Below are positions 1 to 14,490 of a stretch of DNA of 22,386 nucleotides, piece by piece. Positions within the stretch are counted from its first letter, which is position 1. Every line of letters begins with the position of its first letter. The DNA is taken from the NCBI RefSeq assembly GCF_002869765.1, contig NZ_PNOR01000049.1:1-22386 (forward strand), written 5' to 3'. The stretch is from Deinococcus planocerae (GTDB lineage Bacteria; Deinococcota; Deinococci; Deinococcales; Deinococcaceae). Below the pieces are notes generated by a model, which was given only the letters and a program-made list of their open reading frames with translations, ran no database searches and had not been told where the DNA came from. A program made the position numbers and the translations under genes.

Positions 1-13
1 TGCACAACACAAC

Positions 14-91
<78 letters not shown>

Positions 92-96
92 GTCCC

Positions 97-125
97 CCCC
101 ACCCCCCGCGGTGGGGCTTTTTGTT
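97..125 (+). terminator. Intrinsic terminator after tRNA-Gly
   Basis: An inverted repeat CCCCAC (97-102) / GTGGGG (111-116) is followed by C and a run TTTTTGTT. The T run is on the plus strand only, so it ends the tRNA transcript and does not serve the convergent dnaG. Confidence 0.8.
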
Positions 126-147
126 GCGTCTGCGTGCAAGAAGCGGC

Positions 148-1911
<1,764 letters not shown>

Positions 1912-1918
1912 GTGGCGC

Positions 1919-1927
1919 CTCACCCCC
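1919..1927 (-). promoter_or_regulatory. Ribosome binding site deciding the dnaG start
   Basis: GGGGGTGAG on the minus strand lies 7 nt before the GTG at 1911. It overlaps the alternative GTG at 1923, which argues against initiation there. Confidence 0.5.
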
Positions 1928-1964
1928 TCTCACACGTTCCCGAACACGGCAACGGAAGACCTCC

Positions 1965-1992
1965 AGTGTACCCGTCCGCCCGCCCGCCGCAA
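1965..1992 (-). promoter_or_regulatory. Predicted dnaG promoter
   Basis: On the minus strand TTGCGG (1987-1992) and TACACT (1965-1970) are separated by 16 nt. The -10 matches four of six consensus bases and fits the TANNNT pattern. It would give dnaG its own transcript despite xthA lying upstream on the same strand. The leader would be roughly 45-50 nt. Confidence 0.5.
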
Positions 1993-2020
1993 AGTTTCCG
2001 AACGGTCGGACAGGAACGGC

Positions 2021-2800
2021 TCAGGTCAACCGGGGCCACTCAACCGTGCCCGTGAGGGGCGCGTGGTCGCTGAGCCTCACCGTGCGGTCCACCCGCAGGT
2101 CCCGGACGGTCACGCCCGCGGCGAGGAGGTAGTCGATGCGCCAGCCCACGTCGTTGTGGAAGGCGTTCGCGCGGTTACTCCACCACGTGTATTCGGCCCG
2201 CTCGCCGAGGTGGGCGCGGTGGGTGTCGGTCAGGCCGGAGGCGAGGTGGGCCGTCATCCACTCGCGCTCGTGGGGCAGGAAGCCGCTGTTTCCCTGATTC
2301 GACCGCCAGTTCTTGAGGTCGACCTCACGGTGCGCGACGTTGTAGTCGCCGCCGATGACGAGGGGCAGGCCCTCCGCCAGGGTCGCCGCCGCCCACGCGT
2401 GGTAGTCGGCGAGCACGCGGTCCTTGAAGTCCTGACGCCCCTGGCTGCTGCTGCCGCTCGGCAGGTAGACGCTGGCGAAGCGCACGCCCGCCACGACGGC
2501 GCTGATCACCCGGCCCTCGTCGTCCATCTCGGGGTGGTTCATGCCGACCCGCACGTCGGCGAGGGGATGCAGGCTGAGCAGGGCCACTCCGCTGTACCCG
2601 GCCCGGCGGGCGGGAAACCACGCGCCCCCGTAGCCCAGGTCGGCGAGGGCCTGCGGCATGGGGTCGGCGCGGACCTCTTGCAGCAGGAGCACGTCGGGCC
2701 GCTCGCGCGCGGCCCAGTCCCTGAATCCCTTGCGGAGGGCGCTGCGCAGCCCGTTGACGTTCAGGGTGGTGACCTTCAGGACGGGCGGGGAGGCAGACAT
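2021..2800 (-). CDS. xthA: Exodeoxyribonuclease III-type AP endonuclease
   Basis: A class II AP endonuclease/3'-5' exonuclease of the Xth/Ape family, acting in base excision repair of abasic sites and blocked 3' ends. The 259-aa protein has the family fold motifs in order: LNVNGLRSA at the N terminus, LLLQEVRA with the metal-binding glutamate (E42), GDYNVAH (D152, N154), a TWW...RIDY block and the terminal SDHAPL (D245, H246 catalytic pair). Length is normal for the family. Earlier in-frame ATGs at 2812 and 2836 are unlikely: the first lies inside a clear -10 box (TATGCT) and the second inside or beyond the -35. The promoter-to-ATG distance suggests a leaderless mRNA starting at 2800. No Shine-Dalgarno is visible. 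Confidence 0.95.
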   Translation of the reverse strand: MSASPPVLKVTTLNVNGLRSALRKGFRDWAARERPDVLLLQEVRADPMPQALADLGYGGAWFPARRAGYSGVALLSLHPLADVRVGMNHPEMDDEGRVISAVVAGVRFASVYLPSGSSSQGRQDFKDRVLADYHAWAAATLAEGLPLVIGGDYNVAHREVDLKNWRSNQGNSGFLPHEREWMTAHLASGLTDTHRAHLGERAEYTWWSNRANAFHNDVGWRIDYLLAAGVTVRDLRVDRTVRLSDHAPLTGTVEWPRLT

Positions 2801-2807
2801 CGGCGGG

Positions 2808-2836
2808 AGCATAACGGGCCGGGCGGGGACGGGCAA
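2808..2836 (-). promoter_or_regulatory. Predicted leaderless promoter of xthA
   Basis: TTGCCC (2831-2836) and TATGCT (2808-2813) are separated by 17 nt on the minus strand. Seven bases then separate the -10 box from the ATG at 2800, so transcription should start at or next to the start codon. The -10 box contains the competing ATG at 2812 and excludes it. Confidence 0.6.
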
Positions 2837-2856
2837 GCCGCCTCTCAGAAACTCGC

Positions 2857-2886
2857 GTGCCCAGGGCGGCGGGCATCGGGTACGCT
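2857..2886 (+). promoter_or_regulatory. Possible promoter of the 2896 gene
   Basis: GTGCCC (2857-2862), an 18-nt spacer and TACGCT (2881-2886) lie nine bases before the ATG at 2896. The start site would fall a few bases before the codon. The -35 is weak. Confidence 0.35.
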
Positions 2887-2895
2887 GGGGGTGTT

Positions 2896-3204
2896 ATGCC
2901 CGAGATCAAATTCCGCAACGAGCAGGACGGCAGCGAGTTCGAGATGACCCACCCGAAGGCCGCCCGCGTCCTTGCCGACGTGCAGACCTGGGCTCAGCGC
3001 AACGCGTACGAACACGTCGTTTTCTGGCGCGACGCCGAGGACGCCCACAAGCTCTGGGTGCAGCTCGGCGAACACCGCCTGAACTACTGGATTCACGACT
3101 CCACCTTCACCGAAGGCAAGCACGAGACCGTCGAGATGCAGCTCGACTACGCCCGGGGCGCCCAGCGCCGCAGCGCCGCCGGGTACGAGAAGTTCGACCG
3201 ATAG
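2896..3204 (+). CDS. Conserved-looking protein of unknown function (102 aa)
   Basis: A small soluble protein (starts [10 protein letters not shown]) rich in charged and aromatic residues, with no signal peptide or membrane segment. I recognise no domain. The reading frame extends upstream to 2857, but the ATG at 2896 follows GGGGGTG at a short distance and a -10-like TACGCT, so it is preferred. It is divergent from xthA across a 95-bp spacer that holds promoters for both. It converges on the methyltransferase gene, 31 bp away. Composition matches the neighbours. The function is unknown; the coding call rests on frame-consistent GC3 use, start signals and isolation between two solid genes. Confidence 0.8.
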   Translation: MPEIKFRNEQDGSEFEMTHPKAARVLADVQTWAQRNAYEHVVFWRDAEDAHKLWVQLGEHRLNYWIHDSTFTEGKHETVEMQLDYARGAQRRSAAGYEKFDR

Positions 3205-3235
3205 ACGGTCTTCCTCGCGTTCCCGCCGTGCCCCG

Positions 3236-3892
3236 TCAGAAGCGCGCGGCGTAGAGCGCGAGATGCAGCGTGTCGTGGATGAGGCAACCTGTCTGCGGCG
3301 CGTCGTCCTGTGGGCTCGGGGTTGGCAAAATTGCACCCTCCGCCCTCAGCGTCACGGGCAGCCGAGCGTCGAGGCGCAGGGCGACCCATCCGGCCCGGAC
3401 AACCGCCTCCCGCAACGCCGCCTCCGGCCCCGTCCCACCGGGCGGGTGTCCCAGAGCCTGCCGAGTTTCGCGCAAGTGATCCCCGCCGTGGGAGGCGAGC
3501 ACCACCCACCCCCCCGGTCTGACCACCCGGCGGGCTTCGGCCAAAGCCGCCCCGGCGTCCGGCAGGTGACGCAGCACCCGCACGAAAGTCACCACGTCGA
3601 ACGCCCCGTCCGAGAAGGGGAGCGCGTGCGCCACTCCCACCCGCACCTCCGGGCTGCCCGGCTCGGGGTCCACCCCGACGTGACGGCCAGCGTGTCCCCT
3701 TGCCCGCAACGCTTGGAGCAGCCGCCCGTCTCCAATGCCCACATCCAAAACGTCGGCCTCCGCCGGAAGATTCAGCAGGCCGAGCAGGGAGTCGAAGGGC
3801 CACTCCACCCCGGCGAGCCGCGAGAGCAGCGCATCCCGCTCCACAAGCCGCGCGCTTTTACCCAGGGTGTACCTTCCCTCCATCTTCGTCAT
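3236..3892 (-). CDS. Class I SAM-dependent methyltransferase
   Basis: A 218-aa protein with the methyltransferase-11/UbiE-like Rossmann fold. Motif I is VLDVGIGDGRLL (about 48-59), the acidic end of strand 2 is D75 in HVGVDPE, an LPFSDGAFDVV block at 91-101 is typical of this family, and VRPGGWVVLAS (124-134) is the post-motif helix and strand. The substrate cannot be told from sequence. No Shine-Dalgarno is seen; TTAAAT ends exactly seven bases before the ATG, which suggests leaderless transcription. An in-frame ATG three codons downstream is possible. It is a single-gene unit between two plus-strand genes. Confidence 0.88.
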   Translation of the reverse strand: MTKMEGRYTLGKSARLVERDALLSRLAGVEWPFDSLLGLLNLPAEADVLDVGIGDGRLLQALRARGHAGRHVGVDPEPGSPEVRVGVAHALPFSDGAFDVVTFVRVLRHLPDAGAALAEARRVVRPGGWVVLASHGGDHLRETRQALGHPPGGTGPEAALREAVVRAGWVALRLDARLPVTLRAEGAILPTPSPQDDAPQTGCLIHDTLHLALYAARF

Positions 3893-3899
3893 ACCGGCG

Positions 3900-3921
3900 A
3901 TTTAAGCGGCCTTCAGAAGGC
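3900..3921 (-). promoter_or_regulatory. -10-like box and adjacent palindrome before the methyltransferase
   Basis: TTAAAT (3900-3905) lies seven bases before the ATG at 3892. Immediately upstream is a perfect palindrome GCCTTC-A-GAAGGC (3909-3921) within the expected -10/-35 spacer. A position like this fits an operator, but no regulator is evident. The -35 is poor. Confidence 0.35.
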
Positions 3922-4055
3922 GGCGAGCGTTACTTTTCGGGCCGGGGACCCGCATCAGAGTCAGGGTTAGTTCGGGCAGGGCATCCCCAGCCCCACCGCC
4001 CTGTCCGGCCTCGTCGGTTTCCCATCTTTTCGGTTCTCGCAGAAAGAGGTCTCGC

Positions 4056-4271
4056 ATGAAACTCTCGAACATCATGTACATCCTCGGCTTCGCCTCGATC
4101 CTCGCGTCGGCGGCCAACTTCGTCTCCGGCAACACCAAGAGCAGCTCCAAGGAGGAGAGCGAGAAGGAGCGTGACGCCCTGTTCGTCGGCTTCTGGCCCC
4201 CCACGTTCTTCATCCTGGGCAAGATCATCGAGGACCGCGAGAACGCGGGCAAGAACATCATCACGGGCTGA
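4056..4271 (+). CDS. Small membrane protein of unknown function (71 aa)
   Basis: The protein starts MKLSNIMYILGFASILASAA, a hydrophobic N-terminal segment (about 3-20). A short charged stretch (SSSKEESEKERD, about 30-41) follows, then a second hydrophobic segment around FVGFWPPTFFILGKIIED (43-60). It is probably a two-segment membrane protein. AGAAAGAGGT stands at a normal distance before the ATG. An intrinsic terminator follows within 20 bases, so this is a complete single-gene unit. The opposite-strand 120-codon frame covering the same bases has no start signals and is taken as a shadow. I do not recognise a family. Confidence 0.78.
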   Translation: MKLSNIMYILGFASILASAANFVSGNTKSSSKEESEKERDALFVGFWPPTFFILGKIIEDRENAGKNIITG

Positions 4272-4287
4272 AGCTCAATCCAGCGAG

Positions 4288-4326
4288 GAAGGGACGTGGC
4301 ACAGGCGCCGCGTCCCTTCTCTTTGG
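4288..4326 (+). terminator. Intrinsic terminator after the small membrane protein
   Basis: A perfect 9-bp stem GAAGGGACG (4288-4296) / CGTCCCTTC (4311-4319) with a 14-nt loop, followed by TCTCTTT. The T-rich side is on the plus strand. The same hairpin may also slow minus-strand transcription leaving accC, though no T run is present there. Confidence 0.75.
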
Positions 4327-4340
4327 CCGTCTGCCTCTCC

Positions 4341-5678
<1,338 letters not shown>

Positions 5679-5693
5679 GGCTTTCGGACCTCC

Positions 5694-5772
5694 GCTTTCA
5701 GCCCTCAGCCCTCAGCCTTCTGCGGGTGCTTCAGCTTGCGCTGCTGACCGCTGCCGGCTGACGGCTGACCGC

Positions 5773-5777
<5 letters not shown>
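5694..5777. repeat. Heptad repeat element between accB and accC
   Basis: Two blocks of exact 7-nt periodicity in opposite sense. On the left, GCTTTCA GCCCTCA GCCCTCA GCCTTCT spans 5694-5721. On the right, GCTGACC GCTGCCG GCTGACG GCTGACC GCTCACT spans 5743-5777. The two blocks are imperfect inverted repeats: CAGCCCTCAGCC and GGCTGACGGCTG match at 11 of 12 positions when one is reversed. They could form a hairpin in the accB-accC mRNA. The stop codon of accB falls in the last heptad. The same heptads recur at 15943-15977. Confidence 0.75.
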
Positions 5778-6318
<541 letters not shown>

Positions 6319-6320
6319 GG

Positions 6321-6328
6321 TCCCTCCT
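6321..6328 (-). promoter_or_regulatory. Ribosome binding site of accB
   Basis: AGGAGGGA on the minus strand, two bases before the ATG at 6318. It decides the start against the longer open frame to 6390. Confidence 0.7.
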
Positions 6329-6420
6329 GGTGTGAACTTGGAAAAGTCGCCCCCCATCATGACGCGGGCGGCGCGTCCCTGGGCGGTCACCCGCCGCTGA
6401 ACAGTCGTGAGGCTGCACCG

Positions 6421-6448
6421 AGTCTAAGGGCCCGCGCCGCCTGGGCAA
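6421..6448 (-). promoter_or_regulatory. Predicted accB-accC promoter
   Basis: TTGCCC (6443-6448) and TAGACT (6421-6426) are separated by 16 nt on the minus strand, immediately downstream of the efp terminator. The implied leader is about 95 nt. The placement between terminator and gene supports it. Confidence 0.5.
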
Positions 6449-6484
6449 AGGAGAGTGCCGCCCCTGCTGACCGGCGGGCGGCAC
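6446..6484 (-). terminator. Intrinsic terminator after efp
   Basis: Minus-strand stem GTGCCGCC (6484-6477) / GGCGGCAC (6462-6455), 8 bp, with a 14-nt loop and the tail TCTCCTTT. The T run is imperfect. It lies 16 bases past the efp stop and overlaps the -35 of the accB promoter. Confidence 0.6.
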
Positions 6485-6499
6485 GTCGTCCAGCTTCTC

Positions 6500-7057
<558 letters not shown>

Positions 7058-7140
7058 GTCGCTGTGTCTCCTTGCTTGAGCCGGGGCGCGTGTCTCCCCC
7101 GGAAAGATCAGGAGGCCGCGCCGCGTCGGCAACAGGCAGG

Positions 7141-7149
7141 ATTCTAGCA
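7141..7149 (-). promoter_or_regulatory. Predicted efp promoter (extended -10)
   Basis: Minus-strand TGC followed by TAGAAT (7141-7146) is a near-consensus extended -10; TAGAAT matches five of six bases. No good -35 is visible. The leader would be about 75-80 nt. It begins 20 bases after the apparent original stop (7166) of the upstream gene. Confidence 0.55.
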
Positions 7150-7245
7150 GATGGACCCGGAACCTTTAGAAGCGGATGCGCCACCCAACGTCGCCGTCTC
7201 GTGTCACGTATTCTTGCGGCACCTGAACACTCAGGGCGTCGCTGA

Positions 7246-8397
7246 TCAGCCGCCACGTCCCGGCTTCGAGCGTGGGGACGAGGTTGCCGCGACCTCCAGG
7301 GCCGTCACCGTGAGCGGTCCCGGACCCCGTGCGAGTGCCTGCCCGCCCAGCACTTCCACCAGCACCTCCAATTCCACACCCGGCCCCGCCAGGCGCACGT
7401 AACGGGTGTGGAGCAGAGAACCGCAGGGGAGAACGTGCAGGTTGAGGGGGTCGAAGCCCACGACCCGCAGGGCAACCTGGGTCTCGATGGACAGGCGTGG
7501 TCCTGGCAGCCTTCGGAAGGCGTCCAGTCGCGCCACCGACCGCGCCTCGGTCTCCCGTGCAGCGAGCCTTGCCGCCTCCACGAGCTCCGGGGTAGGGGAG
7601 GGAAGGGGCGCCGTGCCCAGCCGAGCCCGCAACAGTTCATCGAGTGGGCTGCCCGCCGTCACCTCCGCCTGCCACCCGTCTTCCCCCCGCGAGAGCAGGT
7701 GGGCGAGCGCCGCGCCGCTGCGGTAGGCCCACTCGCGCACGTCGGCCCCGGCGTCAGCCCCGCCGCCGAGCCGGGGCAGCTCCTCCAGAAAGCGGGTCTC
7801 CACGAAGTGCGCCAGCCCCTCCAGCGTCTCCATCCGCCGCTCGAACCGCACGTGTTCGGGCCAGAGCTGCCGGAACCGCTCCGTCCGCCACGCGAGCGCC
7901 TCCCGCGCCGCGTCCTCCCAACCGTGCGACGACCCAAGGGCCGCCGACAGGGCCCGCGCCTCCTCGGCCCGGGCGTGGGCGACCGCCGGGTTCGTGCGGG
8001 GGGAGGTGAGGGCGTCGAGTTCGTTCGCCTCACAGGCTGGGGAGGGGTAGGCCTGCTGATGGACGTGGAACCCCTCGTGGACGAGCAGGGCCGCGAGGCG
8101 CCCCGGGTCCAGCCCGGTCAGGCCCTCCGCGAGAACGCCCGCCGCGACGGGGCCGCCAGGCAGGGTGACGGACGTGTTGGCGGTGAGGGCGGGGTGGCGG
8201 CCCGGCCACACCCAGCCTCCTTCCCCCGCCTCCCAGCCCGGCTCCTGCGGCGCGGCCCCGCTCAGGTGCGTCACCTTGCCGCCGAAGATCAGAAGGGGAA
8301 CACGGGCAGGATCGAACTCCGGCCAGAGGTTGGGCGGGGCAGACTGAAGCTCTCGCCTGACCTCGTTGAGCCAGGGCGGGGGGTGGAGGCCAGGCAC
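7246..8397 (-). CDS. Putative HExxH zinc metallopeptidase, frameshifted near its C terminus
   Basis: As read, 383 aa from a GTG start at 8397. The motif LLVHEGFHVHQQ places a zinc-binding HEGFH at 107-111. A downstream helix EGLAHFVE (193-200) could supply the third, glutamate ligand in the gluzincin manner. There is no signal peptide. I do not recognise a named family, and peptidase activity is inference from the motif. After V369 (codon 7293-7291) the frame runs 14 atypical residues to a stop at 7246. The frame reached by stepping back one base continues with about 41 natural-looking residues (RGNLVPTLEAGTWRL... GWRIRF) to TAA at 7166. The intact gene therefore probably spanned 7166-8397, about 410 aa. 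TAGCCT ends six bases before the GTG, which suggests a leaderless transcript. Confidence 0.75.
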   Translation of the reverse strand: MPGLHPPPWLNEVRRELQSAPPNLWPEFDPARVPLLIFGGKVTHLSGAAPQEPGWEAGEGGWVWPGRHPALTANTSVTLPGGPVAAGVLAEGLTGLDPGRLAALLVHEGFHVHQQAYPSPACEANELDALTSPRTNPAVAHARAEEARALSAALGSSHGWEDAAREALAWRTERFRQLWPEHVRFERRMETLEGLAHFVETRFLEELPRLGGGADAGADVREWAYRSGAALAHLLSRGEDGWQAEVTAGSPLDELLRARLGTAPLPSPTPELVEAARLAARETEARSVARLDAFRRLPGPRLSIETQVALRVVGFDPLNLHVLPCGSLLHTRYVRLAGPGVELEVLVEVLGGQALARGPGPLTVTALEVAATSSPRSKPGRGG

Positions 8398-8403
8398 GCC
8401 GTC

Positions 8404-8409
8404 AGGCTA
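8404..8409 (-). promoter_or_regulatory. -10-like box before the putative metallopeptidase
   Basis: TAGCCT ends six bases before the GTG at 8397, placing the start site at or near the codon. No convincing -35 is seen. It is divergent from the rplY promoter about 30 bp away. Confidence 0.3.
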
Positions 8410-8433
8410 CCCTTTCCCGCGCTGGCCGGGATT

Positions 8434-8442
8434 TGCTACACT
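8434..8442 (+). promoter_or_regulatory. Predicted rplY promoter (extended -10)
   Basis: TGC plus TACACT (8437-8442) forms an extended -10 on the plus strand. The -35 region is weak (TTCCCG about 17 nt upstream). The leader before the ATG at 8537 would be about 88 nt. Confidence 0.45.
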
Positions 8443-8536
8443 CCCAGGGTTGCTTGGCCCCCGCCCCGTTTCCCTGCGCAGCGCACGGACTTTCGGCGTG
8501 ACCGAGGTGGCCTAAGACATTCGGAGGAAACCCCAC

Positions 8537-9259
8537 ATGGAACTGAGAGCCGTCCCCCGCAAGAGCCAGGAGAAGCTGGCCGAAGGCATGATCGCCGCCG
8601 TCGCCTACAACAAGGAGCACAACGTCTCCTTCGCCATCGACCGCAAGGCCTTCGACCGGGCTTTCCGCCAGCAGGGCACCACCGGCCTGTTCGACATCGC
8701 CATCGAGGGCGGCGAGACCTTTCCCGCGCTCGTGAAGACGGTGCAGATGGACAAGCGCCGCCGCCAGCCCATCCACGCCGACTTTTTCATGGTGACCTAC
8801 GGCGAGCCCATCGAGGTCAGCGTGCCCGTGCACACGTCCGGCAAGAGCCGCGGTGAGACGATGGGCGGCCTGGTCGATGTCGTCGTCCACAACCTCGCGG
8901 TGATCGCGCCCGGCCCCCGGCGCATTCCGCAGGAGATCACGGTGGACGTGACCCGCCTCGAAATAGGCGACCACCTGACCGCCGCGCAGATTCGCCTGCC
9001 GCAGGGCGTCAAGCTCGCCGCCGCCGAGGACCTCGTGGTGATCAGCGTGCTGCCGCCCCGCCTCAGCGAGGAGGAGCTGGCCGCCGAGACCCAGGCCGCC
9101 CAGGTCGCCGGGCTGGTCGCTGCCGGAGAGCTCTCCGAGGAGGCCGCCGAGGCCGTGCTGGAGGGCGACGCCACCATCGAGGAAGCCCGCGCCGAGACCA
9201 CGGGCGAGCCTGCGACCGACGAGGCCTCCGGGCCTGACGGCACCGTCCAGGAGCAGTAA
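8537..9259 (+). CDS. rplY: Ribosomal protein L25, CTC/TL5 type
   Basis: L25/CTC binds 5S rRNA in the large ribosomal subunit. The 240-aa protein has an N-terminal L25 barrel (about 1-90, [17 protein letters not shown]...), a second beta domain typical of the TL5/CTC group (about 92-180, ending VISVLPPRL) and an acidic Ala/Glu-rich C-terminal region with SEEELAAE and [13 protein letters not shown]. The third region resembles the extra C-terminal domain known from the D. radiodurans CTC protein, which is a strong lineage hint. GGAGGAAA lies at good spacing before the ATG. It is monocistronic: an extended -10 promoter lies upstream and a strong hairpin downstream. Confidence 0.95.
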   Translation: MELRAVPRKSQEKLAEGMIAAVAYNKEHNVSFAIDRKAFDRAFRQQGTTGLFDIAIEGGETFPALVKTVQMDKRRRQPIHADFFMVTYGEPIEVSVPVHTSGKSRGETMGGLVDVVVHNLAVIAPGPRRIPQEITVDVTRLEIGDHLTAAQIRLPQGVKLAAAEDLVVISVLPPRLSEEELAAETQAAQVAGLVAAGELSEEAAEAVLEGDATIEEARAETTGEPATDEASGPDGTVQEQ

Positions 9260-9279
9260 ACCGCGCCGAGGCCGGCAGA

Positions 9280-9322
9280 CGAAGGAGGCGTCCGCTCCCG
9301 CGTGGGGTGGGCGCCTCCTTCG
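9280..9322. terminator. Hairpin between convergent rplY and RND permease genes
   Basis: A perfect 11-bp inverted repeat CGAAGGAGGCG (9280-9290) / CGCCTCCTTCG (9312-9322) with a 21-nt loop. The plus-strand tail is CTTGATCT and the minus-strand tail TCTGCC, so T runs are weak. Its place between two converging genes suggests a bidirectional terminator. Confidence 0.7.
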
Positions 9323-9336
9323 CTTGATCTGAGCCT

Positions 9337-12719
<3,383 letters not shown>

Positions 12720-12723
<4 letters not shown>

Positions 12724-14321
12724 GGCGCACCTCCGGGGGGCGGGCCGCCCGCGCCGGGTCTCCCCTGGCCGTTCCGCTGCCCCCCGCCGCTCGCCGTCGT
12801 CACGCTCGCGCCGTCGAGCAGGCCGGTCGGCGGCTGGCTGATGACCTCGGCCCCCGCCTCGATCCCGCTCACCGCGGACTGGGTGCCCGCCTGTCCGAGG
12901 ACCGTGACCTCCTGCTGCTGCGCCTTCCCGTCCTCAATCGTGAAGACGTAGGTCTGGTCGCCGTCCACCTGAAGCGCGGTGCTGGGCACGAGGACGCCCG
13001 TCGCCACCTTCGCGTTGTAGACCACCGAGCCCACCGTGCCGAGGGCGGGCGGGGTGGTCTCCACCAAGCGCGCGACGAGCGGCACGCTGCCATTCACGGG
13101 GGCGCCCGCGTTCTGCGACACCTTGAGCGGGTACTTCTGCCCCCCGACCACGAAGGTGAGCGCCGCGCCGACGGGCAGCGAGGAAGCCTCCGTGGCGGGC
13201 ACGTTGACCGCCACCTGCCGCTGGCTGCTGACCAGGCTGAACGCCTCGCTGTTCGCCGGGAGATACTGCCCCTCGCTGACGTTCAGGGCGGTGACCTGCC
13301 CCGTGAAGGGCGCCGTGACGCGCACCGCCGCCGCCGCCTGCTGGGCCTGGTTGAGGGTGATCTGGGCACGCTGCACGGCGAGCCGGGCCTCCGCCAGCCC
13401 CTCCGTCTGGGCGCGGGTGTTCTCGGCGAGGTTGGCCTGCGCGGTGGTGAGGGTGGTGCGGGCGGCCTCCACCTGCGCGACCTGGTTGTTGACCTCCACC
13501 CGCGACGCCGCCCCGATGGCCGCGAGGCGCTGGAGGGCGTCGAGGTTCTGCTGGGCGTTGCTCAGGGTGGTTTGTGCCGCGTTCACCTGCTGCTGGAGCT
13601 GGGCGCGCTGGCTCTGCACCGTGTTCGTCTGGGTGCGAAGCTGGACCTGGGCCGTCTCCAGGGCGTTGCGCGCGCTCTCCACGCTGGTGTTGAGGTCGCT
13701 GTTGCTCAGCGAGATGACCGTCTGCCCGGCGTTCACCTGCCCGCCCACGTCCACGGCGATGCTCGTTACCGTGCCCGACGTGCGCGCCGACACCGTGACC
13801 GCCTGCGACGAGGCGACCGTGCCCGTTAGCCGCCGTTCGGTGCGGAGGGTGCCCGCTTGGACGGTCGTGGCCTGGACGGGGGTGACGACGCCGGTTCCAC
13901 CGCCTGTGCTGCCTGCCGCCCGTCCCTGACCCGCGCCCCGGCTGCTGCTGGTGCCGGTGGCCGCGCCGGGGGTTCCAGCGGCGGCACTGCCCTGGCCTCC
14001 GGCGGCCCGCCCGACGCCTGCCTGTCCGCTTGTTCCGGTGCCCAGGGCTCCGGCTCCCTGTCCGGAGGCTCCCTGCCCCTGCCGGGATGCCCCGCCGCCA
14101 CCGCTGCCCTGGGCGAAGCCTCCACCCGCGCTCGCCGCGCTGCTCGCGTCGTCCTGCCCCAGCCGGTAACCAACGTACCCGACCCCGCCGAGCAGGAGCG
14201 GCACGAGCAGCCACCCCCAGGGGAAGGAGCGGCGTTTCTGGTCGGTGGGAGTGGGCGGACGGCCCGGCGAGGAGGCAGGCAGACCCTCTGCGTCTTTCAC
14301 TGGCCTCGATGCCTGATCCAT
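12720..14321 (-). CDS. RND efflux membrane fusion protein (HlyD/AcrA family)
   Basis: The periplasmic adaptor partner of the permease that follows. The 533-aa protein has a positively charged cytoplasmic N terminus, one membrane anchor ([18 protein letters not shown], about 35-52), then about 90 residues of Gly/Ser/Ala/Gln low complexity (58-146). A lipoyl-like half follows ([18 protein letters not shown]), then a long coiled-coil hairpin rich in Gln, Ala and Asn (about 210-335). The second lipoyl half contains [11 protein letters not shown], and beta-barrel and membrane-proximal domains complete the protein. The C terminus is Gly/Pro-rich. The ATG at 14321 has only a distant purine-rich stretch. 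The gene overlaps the permease by 4 nt. The anchor is a membrane helix rather than the lipoprotein Cys common in proteobacterial adaptors. Confidence 0.92.
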
Positions 14322-14458
14322 GTAGGGTATGGAACCATCCTTTGACGAAGGAATGTCGAAGGGAAGTTACGCTTCTCGGTCACCTCGGCCACAGCAGAAG
14401 ACGGCCAGGCCAGACGAAACGGCCCGCCCTCTTTTCGAGAACTTTTCATGGTGGGAGG

Positions 14459-14485
14459 TTGCCGTCTGCCGACTGCCGCTACCCT
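14459..14485 (+). promoter_or_regulatory. Possible leaderless promoter of the cupin operon
   Basis: TTGCCG (14459-14464), a 15-nt spacer and TACCCT (14480-14485) lie five bases before the ATG at 14491. The spacer consists of heptads GCCGTCT GCCGACT. Spacing is short, so this is tentative. Confidence 0.35.
14461..14481. repeat. Short heptad repeat upstream of the cupin gene
   Basis: GCCGTCT GCCGACT GCCGCTA: three 7-nt units in register. They resemble the GCTGACC heptads at 5743 and 15943 but are more diverged, so kinship is uncertain. Confidence 0.4.
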
Positions 14486-14490
14486 AGGGC

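Noticed and set aside
1990..2020. Short hairpin TCCGA-N4-TCGGA after xthA as a terminator
   Set aside because: Only 5 bp with the weak tail AACTTT; it also overlaps the dnaG -35 region, so it is not convincing.
3205..3240. Possible terminator between the convergent 2896 and methyltransferase genes
   Set aside because: Only a 5-bp GACGG/CCGTC pairing with a long loop and no T run.
3902..4264. A 120-codon minus-strand frame over the small membrane protein gene
   Set aside because: The plus-strand frame has a ribosome binding site, a membrane-protein pattern and its own terminator; the minus frame has none.
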